In this document: in pieces, positions 7,850-16,119 of the stretch
Layout of the letters: each line of letters opens with the position of its first letter
Position numbering within the stretch: the first letter of the stretch is position 1
Source of the DNA: Acidobacteriota bacterium
GTDB taxonomy: Bacteria; Acidobacteriota; Terriglobia; Terriglobales; Acidobacteriaceae
Reading direction: 5' to 3'
DNA: 32,685 bases
Assembly (NCBI GenBank): GCA_013290025.1
Contig: JABCYV010000026.1
Location: 1 to 32,685, forward strand
The notes under the pieces: model-generated
The model's database searches: none
Seen by the model: only the letters and a program-made list of their open reading frames with translations
What the model was told of the DNA's origin: nothing
Position numbers and translations under genes: made by a program

Positions 7850-10800
7850 TCACTTAGGCATTTTGAAGTCGATCGAAATATCCACCTGTTTTTGTATCGG
7901 TTTACCGTTCAGCAGGAATGGACGGTAACGCCACTGACTGACCGCTTCAATTCCAGCCCGAGCCAGCATTGGATGCCCACTCGTAACCTTAAGATCCCGG
8001 ACTGCGCCATTTTCTGCAACTGTCGCTTGGAGAAGCACGGATCCCTCCAGACGCAAAGGAACCGCCTGACGCGGATAGATCGGTTGCACCTTGTGAACTA
8101 GGACGCCGCCCGAGAATCCCTGTGAAATTGGGCCCGCGAACTGGGGTAATGGAGTTGGCACGGAGAGCACGCTCACTAGCTTGCTGGCGTCCGTGGCTGG
8201 GCGCGCAGCGGGGGTGGCATGTTCTCCCAAACGAAGGCTGTGTTGGCCGGGAGCAAGCCTCAAAATTTTCACCCGACCGTCCGAATCTATTGAAGCGGTC
8301 AACTGGCCGTCTACAAAACTGTGTGCTCCTAGCGGCGCTCCTTCAACTATAAGCGCTGGGGAAGCTGGACCGGCAACTTCTGTGTCGTCACCTTTCTCCG
8401 CTGGCGTCTTGGAGTCTGTCTGGGCTGCGGCCCGTCTGCCACCCGACTGGGGAAAGGGGGTAAACGCCAGAGCTGTGCCCTGCTCCACGGGCACCGCCCG
8501 CAACTGGGAAGAGCTAACTTCGCCTTGTTCTTCGGCCTTAGACAAAGACGTTACTGCCGGAGAGACTTTAGCGCGCGACGAAGGCTTCGAGGTTTTGAGG
8601 TTCCGCGTCTCAACGGCGTCCCCAGCCCTCACCCTCGATCCCAACACCGAATCGCCGGGTCTCGCCGCACTCGCACGAGGCGGAACCGCGTCGCCAGAGG
8701 GCGCCTTCATCGACTTGTAGTAGGATTCTGCGAAAATGCACACCAGCAACAGAGCTACTCCAGCGGCGGCGAGCCAGCCTCGCGATGCGGTCCGCCCAGC
8801 GGAGCGAGAGGAGGGCCCTCTCTTTCCCTCTTCGGCCCCCATAGTCGGCTGCGAATCGACCATGCGCACCGGAGGGCCCGGGTTGAGGGCTTGTTGGGCT
8901 AGCTGCTGCTCTTTAATAGAAATAGAAAAGGGCGATTCTGCCTGAGCTGCGACAAGGGACCGGCAACCAACGGGTTGTTCGCGCTGCGCCGCCAAAAGAG
9001 GCGCGAGCGAGTCGGCGATACGCTGCAACTCGGCCACATGTGTGGTGTCAAAGGCGGAAGGTCGGGAAGAGAATACCTCCACCACACCCAGAATGTAGCC
9101 TTTTGCCTGGATGGGCACAGCCACTGCCGATCGCAAGTGCAAGCTAATAGCAGCCGACGGTCGTACGCGTGAATCATTTTCGGCGTCGTCACATAGCAGT
9201 TCCTGACCAGTCTCAAAGCATGCTCTGGTGAAGCCAGAGTCAGGTTGTAGTCGTGAACCCACATCAGGAGCGTCGCCCGTGCTGGCTTGGCAGAGGACTC
9301 CCTGCGAGTCGCAGAGAGCAATAGCGGCTCCGTCGCCACACATCAGCGAACACGCCCGTTCGACCACGCTGGCTAAAACAGCAGATATCGGCTGGCCTGC
9401 AGTGCCGGCTATCTCGTGTTCAGGTTCGCATATTTTCTGTTTCAGTTTTGTCCTAGGCATGGCAGCATCCACCGAGTCAGAACGACTTCTACATGTCTCT
9501 TCGATTGAGGACAACAGCCACGTCTCGGAACTTGCCGTGAGGGGACGCAAGTTCAGCAACCTGGGATGCAGCGGCTCCGGAATACACAATTCAGCACGAC
9601 CGGTCACGGCGAATTTGTACAGCACGGCAGTCACGAACAGATACCAAAAGTTCAAATCAGATTCGTAGCCGCTCGTCAGCATCAGCCCGTTGATCCAATA
9701 GGAGAAAAACACGTAAAGAAAGAACGTCGCGGCCAGAATGGCGTCGGGACTTCGCCGTTTCCGCAAGGTCCAGAACGAGCGGAAGAAATACAATTGCGCC
9801 AGGAGGTATGGCACAAATCCGGTCAGGCCGGTTTCGGCTAGAACAGCAGCCAAATTGTTGTGCGCCCAACCCACCGAAGCCACGCCGGTATAGAAGGCAT
9901 CGGGAAGTTGTGCCGCACCTTGGGAATAGTTTGCTAATCCGACACCATTTATGGGATTGCTGCGAAACATATCAAGCGTCTGTTTCTGCTGGGCAATGCG
10001 CGCATACAAATCTCCGAGATCGGCTACGCGCCTGGTAAACAGCTCGGGCGCTGCCATTCGCAGTAACAGGAAGCTGGCGGCGACGATTAGTATTAACGTG
10101 ACGACGCCAACGCGAACACTGGCTTTCTTGGTGGAGCACAATTCAAGAATGAAGACCAGCACTAGTGTGGCTACCATGGAGCGGAACATCGGCATGACAG
10201 CAATGGCAAACGCAGCTGCCAGTCCGACAACGTGCAGCACGCGTATCCAACCAGTTACCCGGTTGGCTAAGGCACGCCCAAGGAAAACCAAGAACCATAG
10301 CGTGATCAGGCCAATAAGACCAAAGGAGGCATTGCTGGCGAACGGTCCATTGACCCGAGACAGAGTGCCGGTTTCCTCGGAAATGAACACGCCACTGGGA
10401 ATTGGCAGCAAATCTTGCCCGGTCCATAGTTCGACGGCGCCAATCAGCGCCACGTAGAGAGCCATTACGCATGTGAGGACGTGTATCGTGGGAAGCCATT
10501 CGCGCAGGCGGAAATAGCGGATGACATAATAGGCGAGAAGCCCCGGAAGAATGAAGGCGTCGATAAGCTGCTTCGTGCCGCCTAAGGGGTTCTCCAGGTT
10601 CCGCAGGGAAACAAGTGCTGCCGCGAGGAAAAAGCCCCATGCCACAGCTGTATTTCTCAGGGCCCCGGGCAGGAACTTCCCAGCATGCGGAAACCCAACA
10701 ATCATTGCGACTATCAGGAGACCAATGAAGCCGCGGTCCAAGGACATGAGCTTCGATGCTCCACGCCACCACGTCAGGTAGTAGTAGCCTAAAGGAAAAA

Positions 10801-11053
10801 TCAGAACCCAGCCGAGCACGAACAGGTCGGTTTGCCCATAGATTGCCAGGGCAGCTACACAGACCCCTGCCGCGAGGACTATGAGGGCGGCCACTCCAAG
10901 CGCCAAGAGCCTTTTCGGCATGAGCAAAAAAGCGACTCCGCTGACCGCTAATAGCGGCAACGCATACCACACATACCCAAGGTTGGGCCGGAAGCTTTTC
11001 GCCAGCGTAATCATATGCAAGCTTCTTGCTGCTGGTGCCGCTACCTTCCTCAA
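7850..11053 (-). CDS. O-antigen ligase/Wzy-like protein fused to GAF, PEGA-like and TonB C-terminal domains
   Basis: A single frame of 1067 codons. Residues about 20-490 form a polytopic membrane protein of the O-antigen ligase/Wzy family, with a large loop carrying the typical FRSNPINGVGLANYSQG and GWAHNNLAAVLAETGLTGF, as in the Wzy_C domain. Residues about 550-693 form a GAF-like sensor domain (from VVERACSLMCGDGAAIAL to VAELQRIADSLAPLL). A single membrane helix follows at about 758-777 (GWLAAAGVALLLVCIFAES), then a low-complexity linker, a PEGA-like stretch (about 894-941) and a TonB C-terminal domain at about 982-1067 (VHKVQPIYPRQA ... AVSQWRYRPFLLNGKP). The first start is TTG 11053, overlapping the asparagine synthase stop by 4 nt; ATG 11014 is the alternative. 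An internal ATG at 9460, preceded by GGTGG, could start the GAF-TonB part separately. As one chain it would join polymerisation to sensing and the periplasm. Confidence 0.85.
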   Translation of the reverse strand: MRKVAAPAARSLHMITLAKSFRPNLGYVWYALPLLAVSGVAFLLMPKRLLALGVAALIVLAAGVCVAALAIYGQTDLFVLGWVLIFPLGYYYLTWWRGASKLMSLDRGFIGLLIVAMIVGFPHAGKFLPGALRNTAVAWGFFLAAALVSLRNLENPLGGTKQLIDAFILPGLLAYYVIRYFRLREWLPTIHVLTCVMALYVALIGAVELWTGQDLLPIPSGVFISEETGTLSRVNGPFASNASFGLIGLITLWFLVFLGRALANRVTGWIRVLHVVGLAAAFAIAVMPMFRSMVATLVLVFILELCSTKKASVRVGVVTLILIVAASFLLLRMAAPELFTRRVADLGDLYARIAQQKQTLDMFRSNPINGVGLANYSQGAAQLPDAFYTGVASVGWAHNNLAAVLAETGLTGFVPYLLAQLYFFRSFWTLRKRRSPDAILAATFFLYVFFSYWINGLMLTSGYESDLNFWYLFVTAVLYKFAVTGRAELCIPEPLHPRLLNLRPLTASSETWLLSSIEETCRSRSDSVDAAMPRTKLKQKICEPEHEIAGTAGQPISAVLASVVERACSLMCGDGAAIALCDSQGVLCQASTGDAPDVGSRLQPDSGFTRACFETGQELLCDDAENDSRVRPSAAISLHLRSAVAVPIQAKGYILGVVEVFSSRPSAFDTTHVAELQRIADSLAPLLAAQREQPVGCRSLVAAQAESPFSISIKEQQLAQQALNPGPPVRMVDSQPTMGAEEGKRGPSSRSAGRTASRGWLAAAGVALLLVCIFAESYYKSMKAPSGDAVPPRASAARPGDSVLGSRVRAGDAVETRNLKTSKPSSRAKVSPAVTSLSKAEEQGEVSSSQLRAVPVEQGTALAFTPFPQSGGRRAAAQTDSKTPAEKGDDTEVAGPASPALIVEGAPLGAHSFVDGQLTASIDSDGRVKILRLAPGQHSLRLGEHATPAARPATDASKLVSVLSVPTPLPQFAGPISQGFSGGVLVHKVQPIYPRQAVPLRLEGSVLLQATVAENGAVRDLKVTSGHPMLARAGIEAVSQWRYRPFLLNGKPIQKQVDISIDFKMPK

Positions 11054-13005
11054 CTAGCAATCCGAAGCTGCGCGTCCACGGCCGGGGCGGGAGATTGGTG
11101 CGAAGGTCTGATGTACTCCTTCCACCAGAGGGCGAGGTTGAGCAAAAACCAGGCCTGGGGGGCTCGTCTAGGGTCCTGCGCCAGGTCCAGGACTGTCTTA
11201 CGATCCAGAAAATCGGTTTCCTCGCAAAATGCCGCCAACTCGCGACGGGCGTAGTTGCCGAGCTTATCGTTGAACCATTCATAGACCGGCACTCCGAACC
11301 CTTGTTTCTTCCGGTCGATCAGTTCGTCAGGAATGACCCCGCGCACAGACTTTTTTAAAATGTACTTTAGCTGGCCGTCACGCGTTTTCATCGCTGCGGG
11401 CACGCTCATTGCCAGTTCGACGAATTTGTGATCGAGAAAAGGTACACGACACTCGAGACTGACGCCCATACTCATCTTGTCCACACGCATGAGGAGTAAT
11501 TCGGGAAGCCGCATATTGAGATCCAGGTAGGTCATCCAGTTCAGATGTGATTTCTCCCAGGCCTTCTCATCGAATCTCTGTCGAATCGGAAGCAAGGCGC
11601 GCCACGAGGTTAAGTCGACGAACTTCTGGCGAAGCCTGGGTGAAAGCAACCGTTTTTTTTCATTTTCGGTAAAAGCTTCGGTGCCACCCCAGAACACTGG
11701 CTGTCCGTCGACGCCGCGGCGCAGCCATTCGTAAGGCCAGCTTTTCCCTTTCCCCAGCAGTCGGAGTAAGCCTATACCCAGGCTCTTCAACCCGCGGGGA
11801 ACGGGAAGGTCATCGCATTGTTGCAGGCGAAGCTTAAGTTTCCACATAGGGTAGCCCCAGAACAATTCATCTGCGCCCTCCCCGACCTGACACACGATCA
11901 CGCCATGGTCCCGAGCAAGTTTGGAGACGTAGTAGACAGGAACACAGACCGGGTCGGCAATAGGTTCATCCTGTAGCCGGACCATGTCAGGCAAGAACCC
12001 GATCAGGTCATTCTGGGTAAGAATTCGCTCGTGATGATTCGCGCCAACTTCTTCAGCCATGCGGCGGGCAAATTGCAGCTCATTCGGATAGCTCCCGTAA
12101 TCACCATCGTAGCCGATGGAAAAGGTTTGGACGGATTGGTCCTCACCTTCGGAAAAGAGCGCCGCATTCGTACTCGAGTCGATGCCGCCAGAGAGGAACA
12201 CACCGGCGGGAACGTCGCTGACTTTGCGAAGTTGTACCGCGACACGCAGTTCCTGAAGAAGAAGGTCCGTAATCTCCTCCTCGGAGACACCCACCAGCGG
12301 TCTCGTATGGTCCCAGACATCCCAATAGCGGTGCTCTTGAATATGACCGTCATCTCTCACCCGTAACCATGTGCCTGGCGCAAGTTTCTGAACCCCTTGG
12401 AACAACGTTTCCGGGACGGGTGTTGTGAGGAAAGAGAGATAATGATACAAAGCCTCTTCATTTACCGCTCGTTGCTGGCTGGGATCAAGAAGGAGAGCTT
12501 TGATCTCCGAAGCAAACACGATGCGACCATGGTGGATGCTGTAGCACAGTGGCTTGACGCCGATACGATCTCGGATAAGCCAGAGTTCATGATTCCGCTC
12601 GTCCCACAAGGCGATCGCGAACATCCCCCGAAACTTATGGACACAATCTATTCCCCACTGCTCGAACGCATGCAAGATGACTTCCGTATCAGAATGGTCG
12701 GTCTTCCAGTGATGGTTACCGATACTGTTCAATTCTGTACGAATGGCGGAGTGGTTATAAATCTCTCCATTGAAAACGATCCACAGGGAACCATCCTCGT
12801 TGCACATGGGTTGTGCCGCGCGATTTGACAAATCAATGATGGACAAGCGCCGATGGCCCAGTCCCACCCGATGATCCTTGGAAATCCAAGTGCCCGCTCC
12901 ATCCGGTCCACGGTGTACCATCGCATCTCGCATGCGCGTAATGTACGGTTCTGTAACTTCAAAACTTGAGTTTCTGAACGAAAGGGCGCCTGTTATGCCG
13001 CACAT
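11050..13005 (-). CDS. Asparagine synthase-type amidotransferase (glutamine-hydrolysing)
   Basis: This is an N-terminal nucleophile glutamine amidotransferase joined to an ATP-dependent synthetase. In polysaccharide loci such proteins are thought to amidate a sugar acid or a precursor rather than make free asparagine. The sequence begins MCGITGALSF, so Cys2 is the nucleophile and the start at 13005 is certain. The glutaminase domain fills residues about 2-215 (MVHRGPDGAGTW, FNGEIYN). The synthetase domain has the PP-loop GVFLSGGIDSS at about 270-280 and VGEGADELFWGYPMW. Its length of 651 residues is normal. It overlaps the next gene's first possible start by 4 nt, suggesting translational coupling. 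Amidation of a uronic acid is a plausible role here, but this is inference. Confidence 0.92.
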   Translation of the reverse strand: MCGITGALSFRNSSFEVTEPYITRMRDAMVHRGPDGAGTWISKDHRVGLGHRRLSIIDLSNRAAQPMCNEDGSLWIVFNGEIYNHSAIRTELNSIGNHHWKTDHSDTEVILHAFEQWGIDCVHKFRGMFAIALWDERNHELWLIRDRIGVKPLCYSIHHGRIVFASEIKALLLDPSQQRAVNEEALYHYLSFLTTPVPETLFQGVQKLAPGTWLRVRDDGHIQEHRYWDVWDHTRPLVGVSEEEITDLLLQELRVAVQLRKVSDVPAGVFLSGGIDSSTNAALFSEGEDQSVQTFSIGYDGDYGSYPNELQFARRMAEEVGANHHERILTQNDLIGFLPDMVRLQDEPIADPVCVPVYYVSKLARDHGVIVCQVGEGADELFWGYPMWKLKLRLQQCDDLPVPRGLKSLGIGLLRLLGKGKSWPYEWLRRGVDGQPVFWGGTEAFTENEKKRLLSPRLRQKFVDLTSWRALLPIRQRFDEKAWEKSHLNWMTYLDLNMRLPELLLMRVDKMSMGVSLECRVPFLDHKFVELAMSVPAAMKTRDGQLKYILKKSVRGVIPDELIDRKKQGFGVPVYEWFNDKLGNYARRELAAFCEETDFLDRKTVLDLAQDPRRAPQAWFLLNLALWWKEYIRPSHQSPAPAVDAQLRIAS

Positions 13006-13099
13006 ATGTACCTACCCCGTCTCAATGAATTTCGTCGCGAATATTGCTGCGTATCTCAGCGCCGACCGGCGCAGGTCAACGAGCAACTTCTTGGATTTC

Positions 13100-14296
13100 T
13101 CAGGCTGCTGATAGCCGCCCCGGTGCGGTTTTGCGCACGAGTCCGTTTCGTGTGCGAATCAGGTACACACCTTGGAGTAGGCCTTTCGCCAGGTCCGTCA
13201 GGGTGATTGCATTCAGGTCCGAGGCCGCAGCCACCAAGTCCAGAAACTTCTCGATGTGGGAAAAATCTCGAATGTCCTTAGTGTGGTTTGTCAGTACAAC
13301 CGGGACTCTCGGCAAGTGGCTCTGGCGTGCTCGCTCTCGCATTTTTTCCAGCATTCGCGTCAGCTGTGCATAATTCAATTGCGCGATATCAGAGATGTAG
13401 AGTGCCTTGAAATGGGCCTGCACACGCCGCGTGAACTCTACCAGGGCCGACCTCTTGGGACCGGCGTACTTCCATTCGTTGTAACCCGCTACACGACCAT
13501 CAACCGGCGCCGATGCTCGCAATCCTCCGCCGCCGAGTCCCAACTTCAGCTTTGCCCTGGCCCCAAGCCTGCAGATGTCCTGCCCGATCACAAACAGCAT
13601 GCCGGCACGAAATTGGTTTGTCGGTATGCAAATAATTGGCTGTGGCTCTTGCGCCACTTTGCGCGCATCATTCATTACCGGGAAATATGGTAGGAAGGCT
13701 TCTTCGCAGCAGGTGTAATCGCATTCAATGCGGCGCGTGTGGTACCTGACGCCCGCTACCACGCTTGTGTCGAATAGGATACCAAGATCCGCCAGTATCG
13801 GCAGGATGTACTCACTTGGTGCAATGACCCACGAACCCGCTCGGAACGACACACACTTGTAGTTCGGGTTGAGGGGGCGTAGAAGCTGTTCAAGGTAAAC
13901 CTTGCCGGCGGCAACCATTTCACGTATATGTTCAGGGTCGTGTTTCAATAGGGACCATTCGCTCCGCAGTACCCACTTGCCGTTCTCAAAAGTGGCGTTC
14001 TCCCATTGCGGATGCAAATGAAGCTGAACGTCATGTCGCTGTAGAAAAGTTTCTCGGACTACCTCGTCCCACTCATCTGCGAGTTTCGCCAGTTGTGGAT
14101 GGAGGCCCTCCCATCGCCTGAATGTGAGCTGCTGCATCAGTTCAGCGTTAAAGGACGCCCGCATTCCCCGTTCCTTGAACAAGCGGGCCAAATGTCTAAT
14201 CGGCTCGAACTGGAGCTTCCAGGGATCCCCGGAACCGTCACCTCGCAGTTCCCAATCGTCGACGAAAGCGATATCAATGGTTGGCTGTGAATGCAC
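13100..14296 (-). CDS. Polysaccharide deacetylase-like protein
   Basis: This is a 398-residue protein resembling the NodB-homology carbohydrate esterase (CE4) superfamily, which removes acetyl groups from sugars in a metal-dependent way. AFVDDWELRG near residues 10-19 carries the acidic pair expected at the first motif. QLHLHPQW (about 91-97) carries the paired histidines, and CVSFRAGSW (about 147-155) resembles the third motif. No signal peptide is visible, so it may act in the cytoplasm on a lipid-linked unit. The start is GTG 14296 and its ribosome binding site is weak. The C-terminal part reads VPVVLTNHTKDIRDFSHIE, which may contribute the last catalytic histidine. It lies between an amidotransferase and a membrane protein gene, in keeping with modification of an amino sugar. 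The substrate is unknown and the fold assignment is fairly sure. Confidence 0.75.
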   Translation of the reverse strand: MHSQPTIDIAFVDDWELRGDGSGDPWKLQFEPIRHLARLFKERGMRASFNAELMQQLTFRRWEGLHPQLAKLADEWDEVVRETFLQRHDVQLHLHPQWENATFENGKWVLRSEWSLLKHDPEHIREMVAAGKVYLEQLLRPLNPNYKCVSFRAGSWVIAPSEYILPILADLGILFDTSVVAGVRYHTRRIECDYTCCEEAFLPYFPVMNDARKVAQEPQPIICIPTNQFRAGMLFVIGQDICRLGARAKLKLGLGGGGLRASAPVDGRVAGYNEWKYAGPKRSALVEFTRRVQAHFKALYISDIAQLNYAQLTRMLEKMRERARQSHLPRVPVVLTNHTKDIRDFSHIEKFLDLVAAASDLNAITLTDLAKGLLQGVYLIRTRNGLVRKTAPGRLSAA

Positions 14297-14391
14297 TGGA
14301 AGGCCTCGAGTCCAAACACCAAGTGCGCCACGTCACAGCCGGTCTCTCTCGAAGAGGGGCTCACGGCACCGACCGCGTGTGGTGCGGAGTG

Positions 14392-16017
14392 TCAGTGGAT
14401 TACCTGGTACAGGACTGTATTTGCGGACGATTGGACCGGCCGAAGCATGCGAGGTACGGGATAACGAAAGTATTGCCTGTTCACCATCAGGAGGAAATCA
14501 TAACCGCCTAAAGGGATACGCTCAAACGGGTTCGCTGTGGCGGTAAGGGGCGCCTTGCTGACATCCACCTCGTACAACTGACTATAGACCCCCGCCGGCA
14601 CCAGACTCTGGTACTCGGGTTTTACTCCCAGCGGCTGAAGCCCGTCATAAGCAAACAGGGAGTTAATCAAGACTTGTCTCCTCACGACTGCCATATTCGG
14701 AAAGTGTCCAAGAGGAGGATTGTTGAGTTGTGGAAAATTCAATTCGCCAACTGCGGCCGCTACTTTGGCACCCCGAGGTATTTGATCAATCACGGCGAGG
14801 TTCTCGCCAAAAACCGAGCTGGCGCTAGACCAGTTTTGAACGACCACAACCGTTCTGACAAGAAAGGCCAATGCGATGACGGCGAGAAAATATCGCTTAG
14901 GAACATTCCATTCCAGACTGCACGCCAGGATCAAGAACAATGCCGGTATCAAACGACGAGCCACACCTTGCGAGCCCAGGAGCTGTGAGTTGATAACCCA
15001 ATAGAGTAGGGAAAGGGACACAAGCGCCACGTACATTCGGGGGTGTAAGTGTGCCTTGCGCAGCAGGAGCCCCAGTCCAATTGCCGCCATGGCCAGAAGA
15101 AAGGTCGCCGCATCGAGCGCTATCGCATAGTTATTAAAAGCATCCACTAAGCCGATGAGGCGATTCTTGAGCTCCCAGGGCTCGAACGGGGTAACACGAT
15201 GACGGGTGGGGCTGAACAGCACAAACAGCAGGAGCGGCAAGCCAAGTGCGGTGATCGCGGCGATCACGGCATTCCGCAGAGCACGATAGTCCTTCTCTTG
15301 CGCAAAGCTATTGACCTCATATCCGAAGATGAGTATCCCGAGAATCCCAAATCCGCCCAAGTGGCTGATAAAGACGGCCATCGCGAACATGACCAAGATC
15401 ACGCAACGAATTCCAAGCGATTTTTGGCGGGTTGCGACCCAGAGGGCAAAAGTAACCAGCGCTAACCCAACCGAGAAAAGATAATTCAGCATACCCCAAA
15501 GAAACTGCCGGTTGTAAAGCAGAAGAAAACACGAAAAAGGAGCGTACGAAAGACCACCAAAGAGCACCCGGTGTAAGGCAAAACAGCCGACGACGAGCAG
15601 CACGAGCGTAAGCGCTGTAAATATGAGCATTGCCCGCTCTACCGACATGAAGTGCGCGAGCTTCGGTACGATGATATCCAACGCAAGGTTAGGAATTAAG
15701 TGCCAGTGGATCTCGTAGTAGCGTTGCAGGGGAGGAGAGTTATCGAAGGAACTGATGATGTACATTCGAGCCAAGTGATTTGGGTAATCGGCGAGAGGTA
15801 GCGGAGAACATGTGAATAACGGAGAGAAAGCAACCGCCAGGAATACCGTGAGCAAAGCCATGACTGTCGCCGGCCGGACTTCTCTGCCTAAGTTAACTCT
15901 TGCCGAATGCCGAGGCGTATGACGAACCGGACCGTGGCCGCATTCTGTGGCAGGGCTGTCGATAGCTCGAGTGTCACTGTGGCACGATGATAGATGCGTG
16001 TAGCTCAATATGGCCAC
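14392..16017 (-). CDS. Polytopic membrane protein, possible GT-C-type glycosyltransferase
   Basis: This integral membrane protein of up to 541 residues has about ten hydrophobic segments from residue 53 onward and a soluble C-terminal region of about 130 residues. After the first helix comes PLADYPNHLARMYI, an acidic loop at the position where GT-C enzymes carry catalytic acids. The later GLPLLLFVLFSP and GSQGVARRLIPALFLIL are further membrane segments. The C-terminal part (GVKPEYQSLVPAGVYSQLYEV, then YRYPVPRMLRP-like text) is probably periplasmic. The start is GTG 16017. An ATG at 15861 (MALLTVFLAV) would remove a poorly hydrophobic 52-residue leader and is equally likely. It is next to a clearer GT39-type protein. 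I do not recognise a characterised family member. Confidence 0.65.
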   Translation of the reverse strand: MAILSYTHLSSCHSDTRAIDSPATECGHGPVRHTPRHSARVNLGREVRPATVMALLTVFLAVAFSPLFTCSPLPLADYPNHLARMYIISSFDNSPPLQRYYEIHWHLIPNLALDIIVPKLAHFMSVERAMLIFTALTLVLLVVGCFALHRVLFGGLSYAPFSCFLLLYNRQFLWGMLNYLFSVGLALVTFALWVATRQKSLGIRCVILVMFAMAVFISHLGGFGILGILIFGYEVNSFAQEKDYRALRNAVIAAITALGLPLLLFVLFSPTRHRVTPFEPWELKNRLIGLVDAFNNYAIALDAATFLLAMAAIGLGLLLRKAHLHPRMYVALVSLSLLYWVINSQLLGSQGVARRLIPALFLILACSLEWNVPKRYFLAVIALAFLVRTVVVVQNWSSASSVFGENLAVIDQIPRGAKVAAAVGELNFPQLNNPPLGHFPNMAVVRRQVLINSLFAYDGLQPLGVKPEYQSLVPAGVYSQLYEVDVSKAPLTATANPFERIPLGGYDFLLMVNRQYFRYPVPRMLRPVQSSANTVLYQVIH

Positions 16018-16119
16018 TTAGATTCGCCGACTGTGCTGATACTCGGCTTGTCGCCTCACGATTAGGAACACTTAGTGAACAAGCACGAAGCAATCCGAAG
16101 CGGGATAGCTCCCTTTCCG

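Noticed and set aside
9458..9460. A separate GAF-TonB gene starting at 9460
   Set aside because: There is an ATG with GGTGG upstream, but no stop separates it from the ligase frame, so I kept one gene and noted the alternative.
10143..11282. 379-codon minus-strand frame
   Set aside because: It overlaps the ligase fusion in another frame, is rich in Arg, Ser, Pro and Trp without recognisable domains, and is a shadow of that gene.
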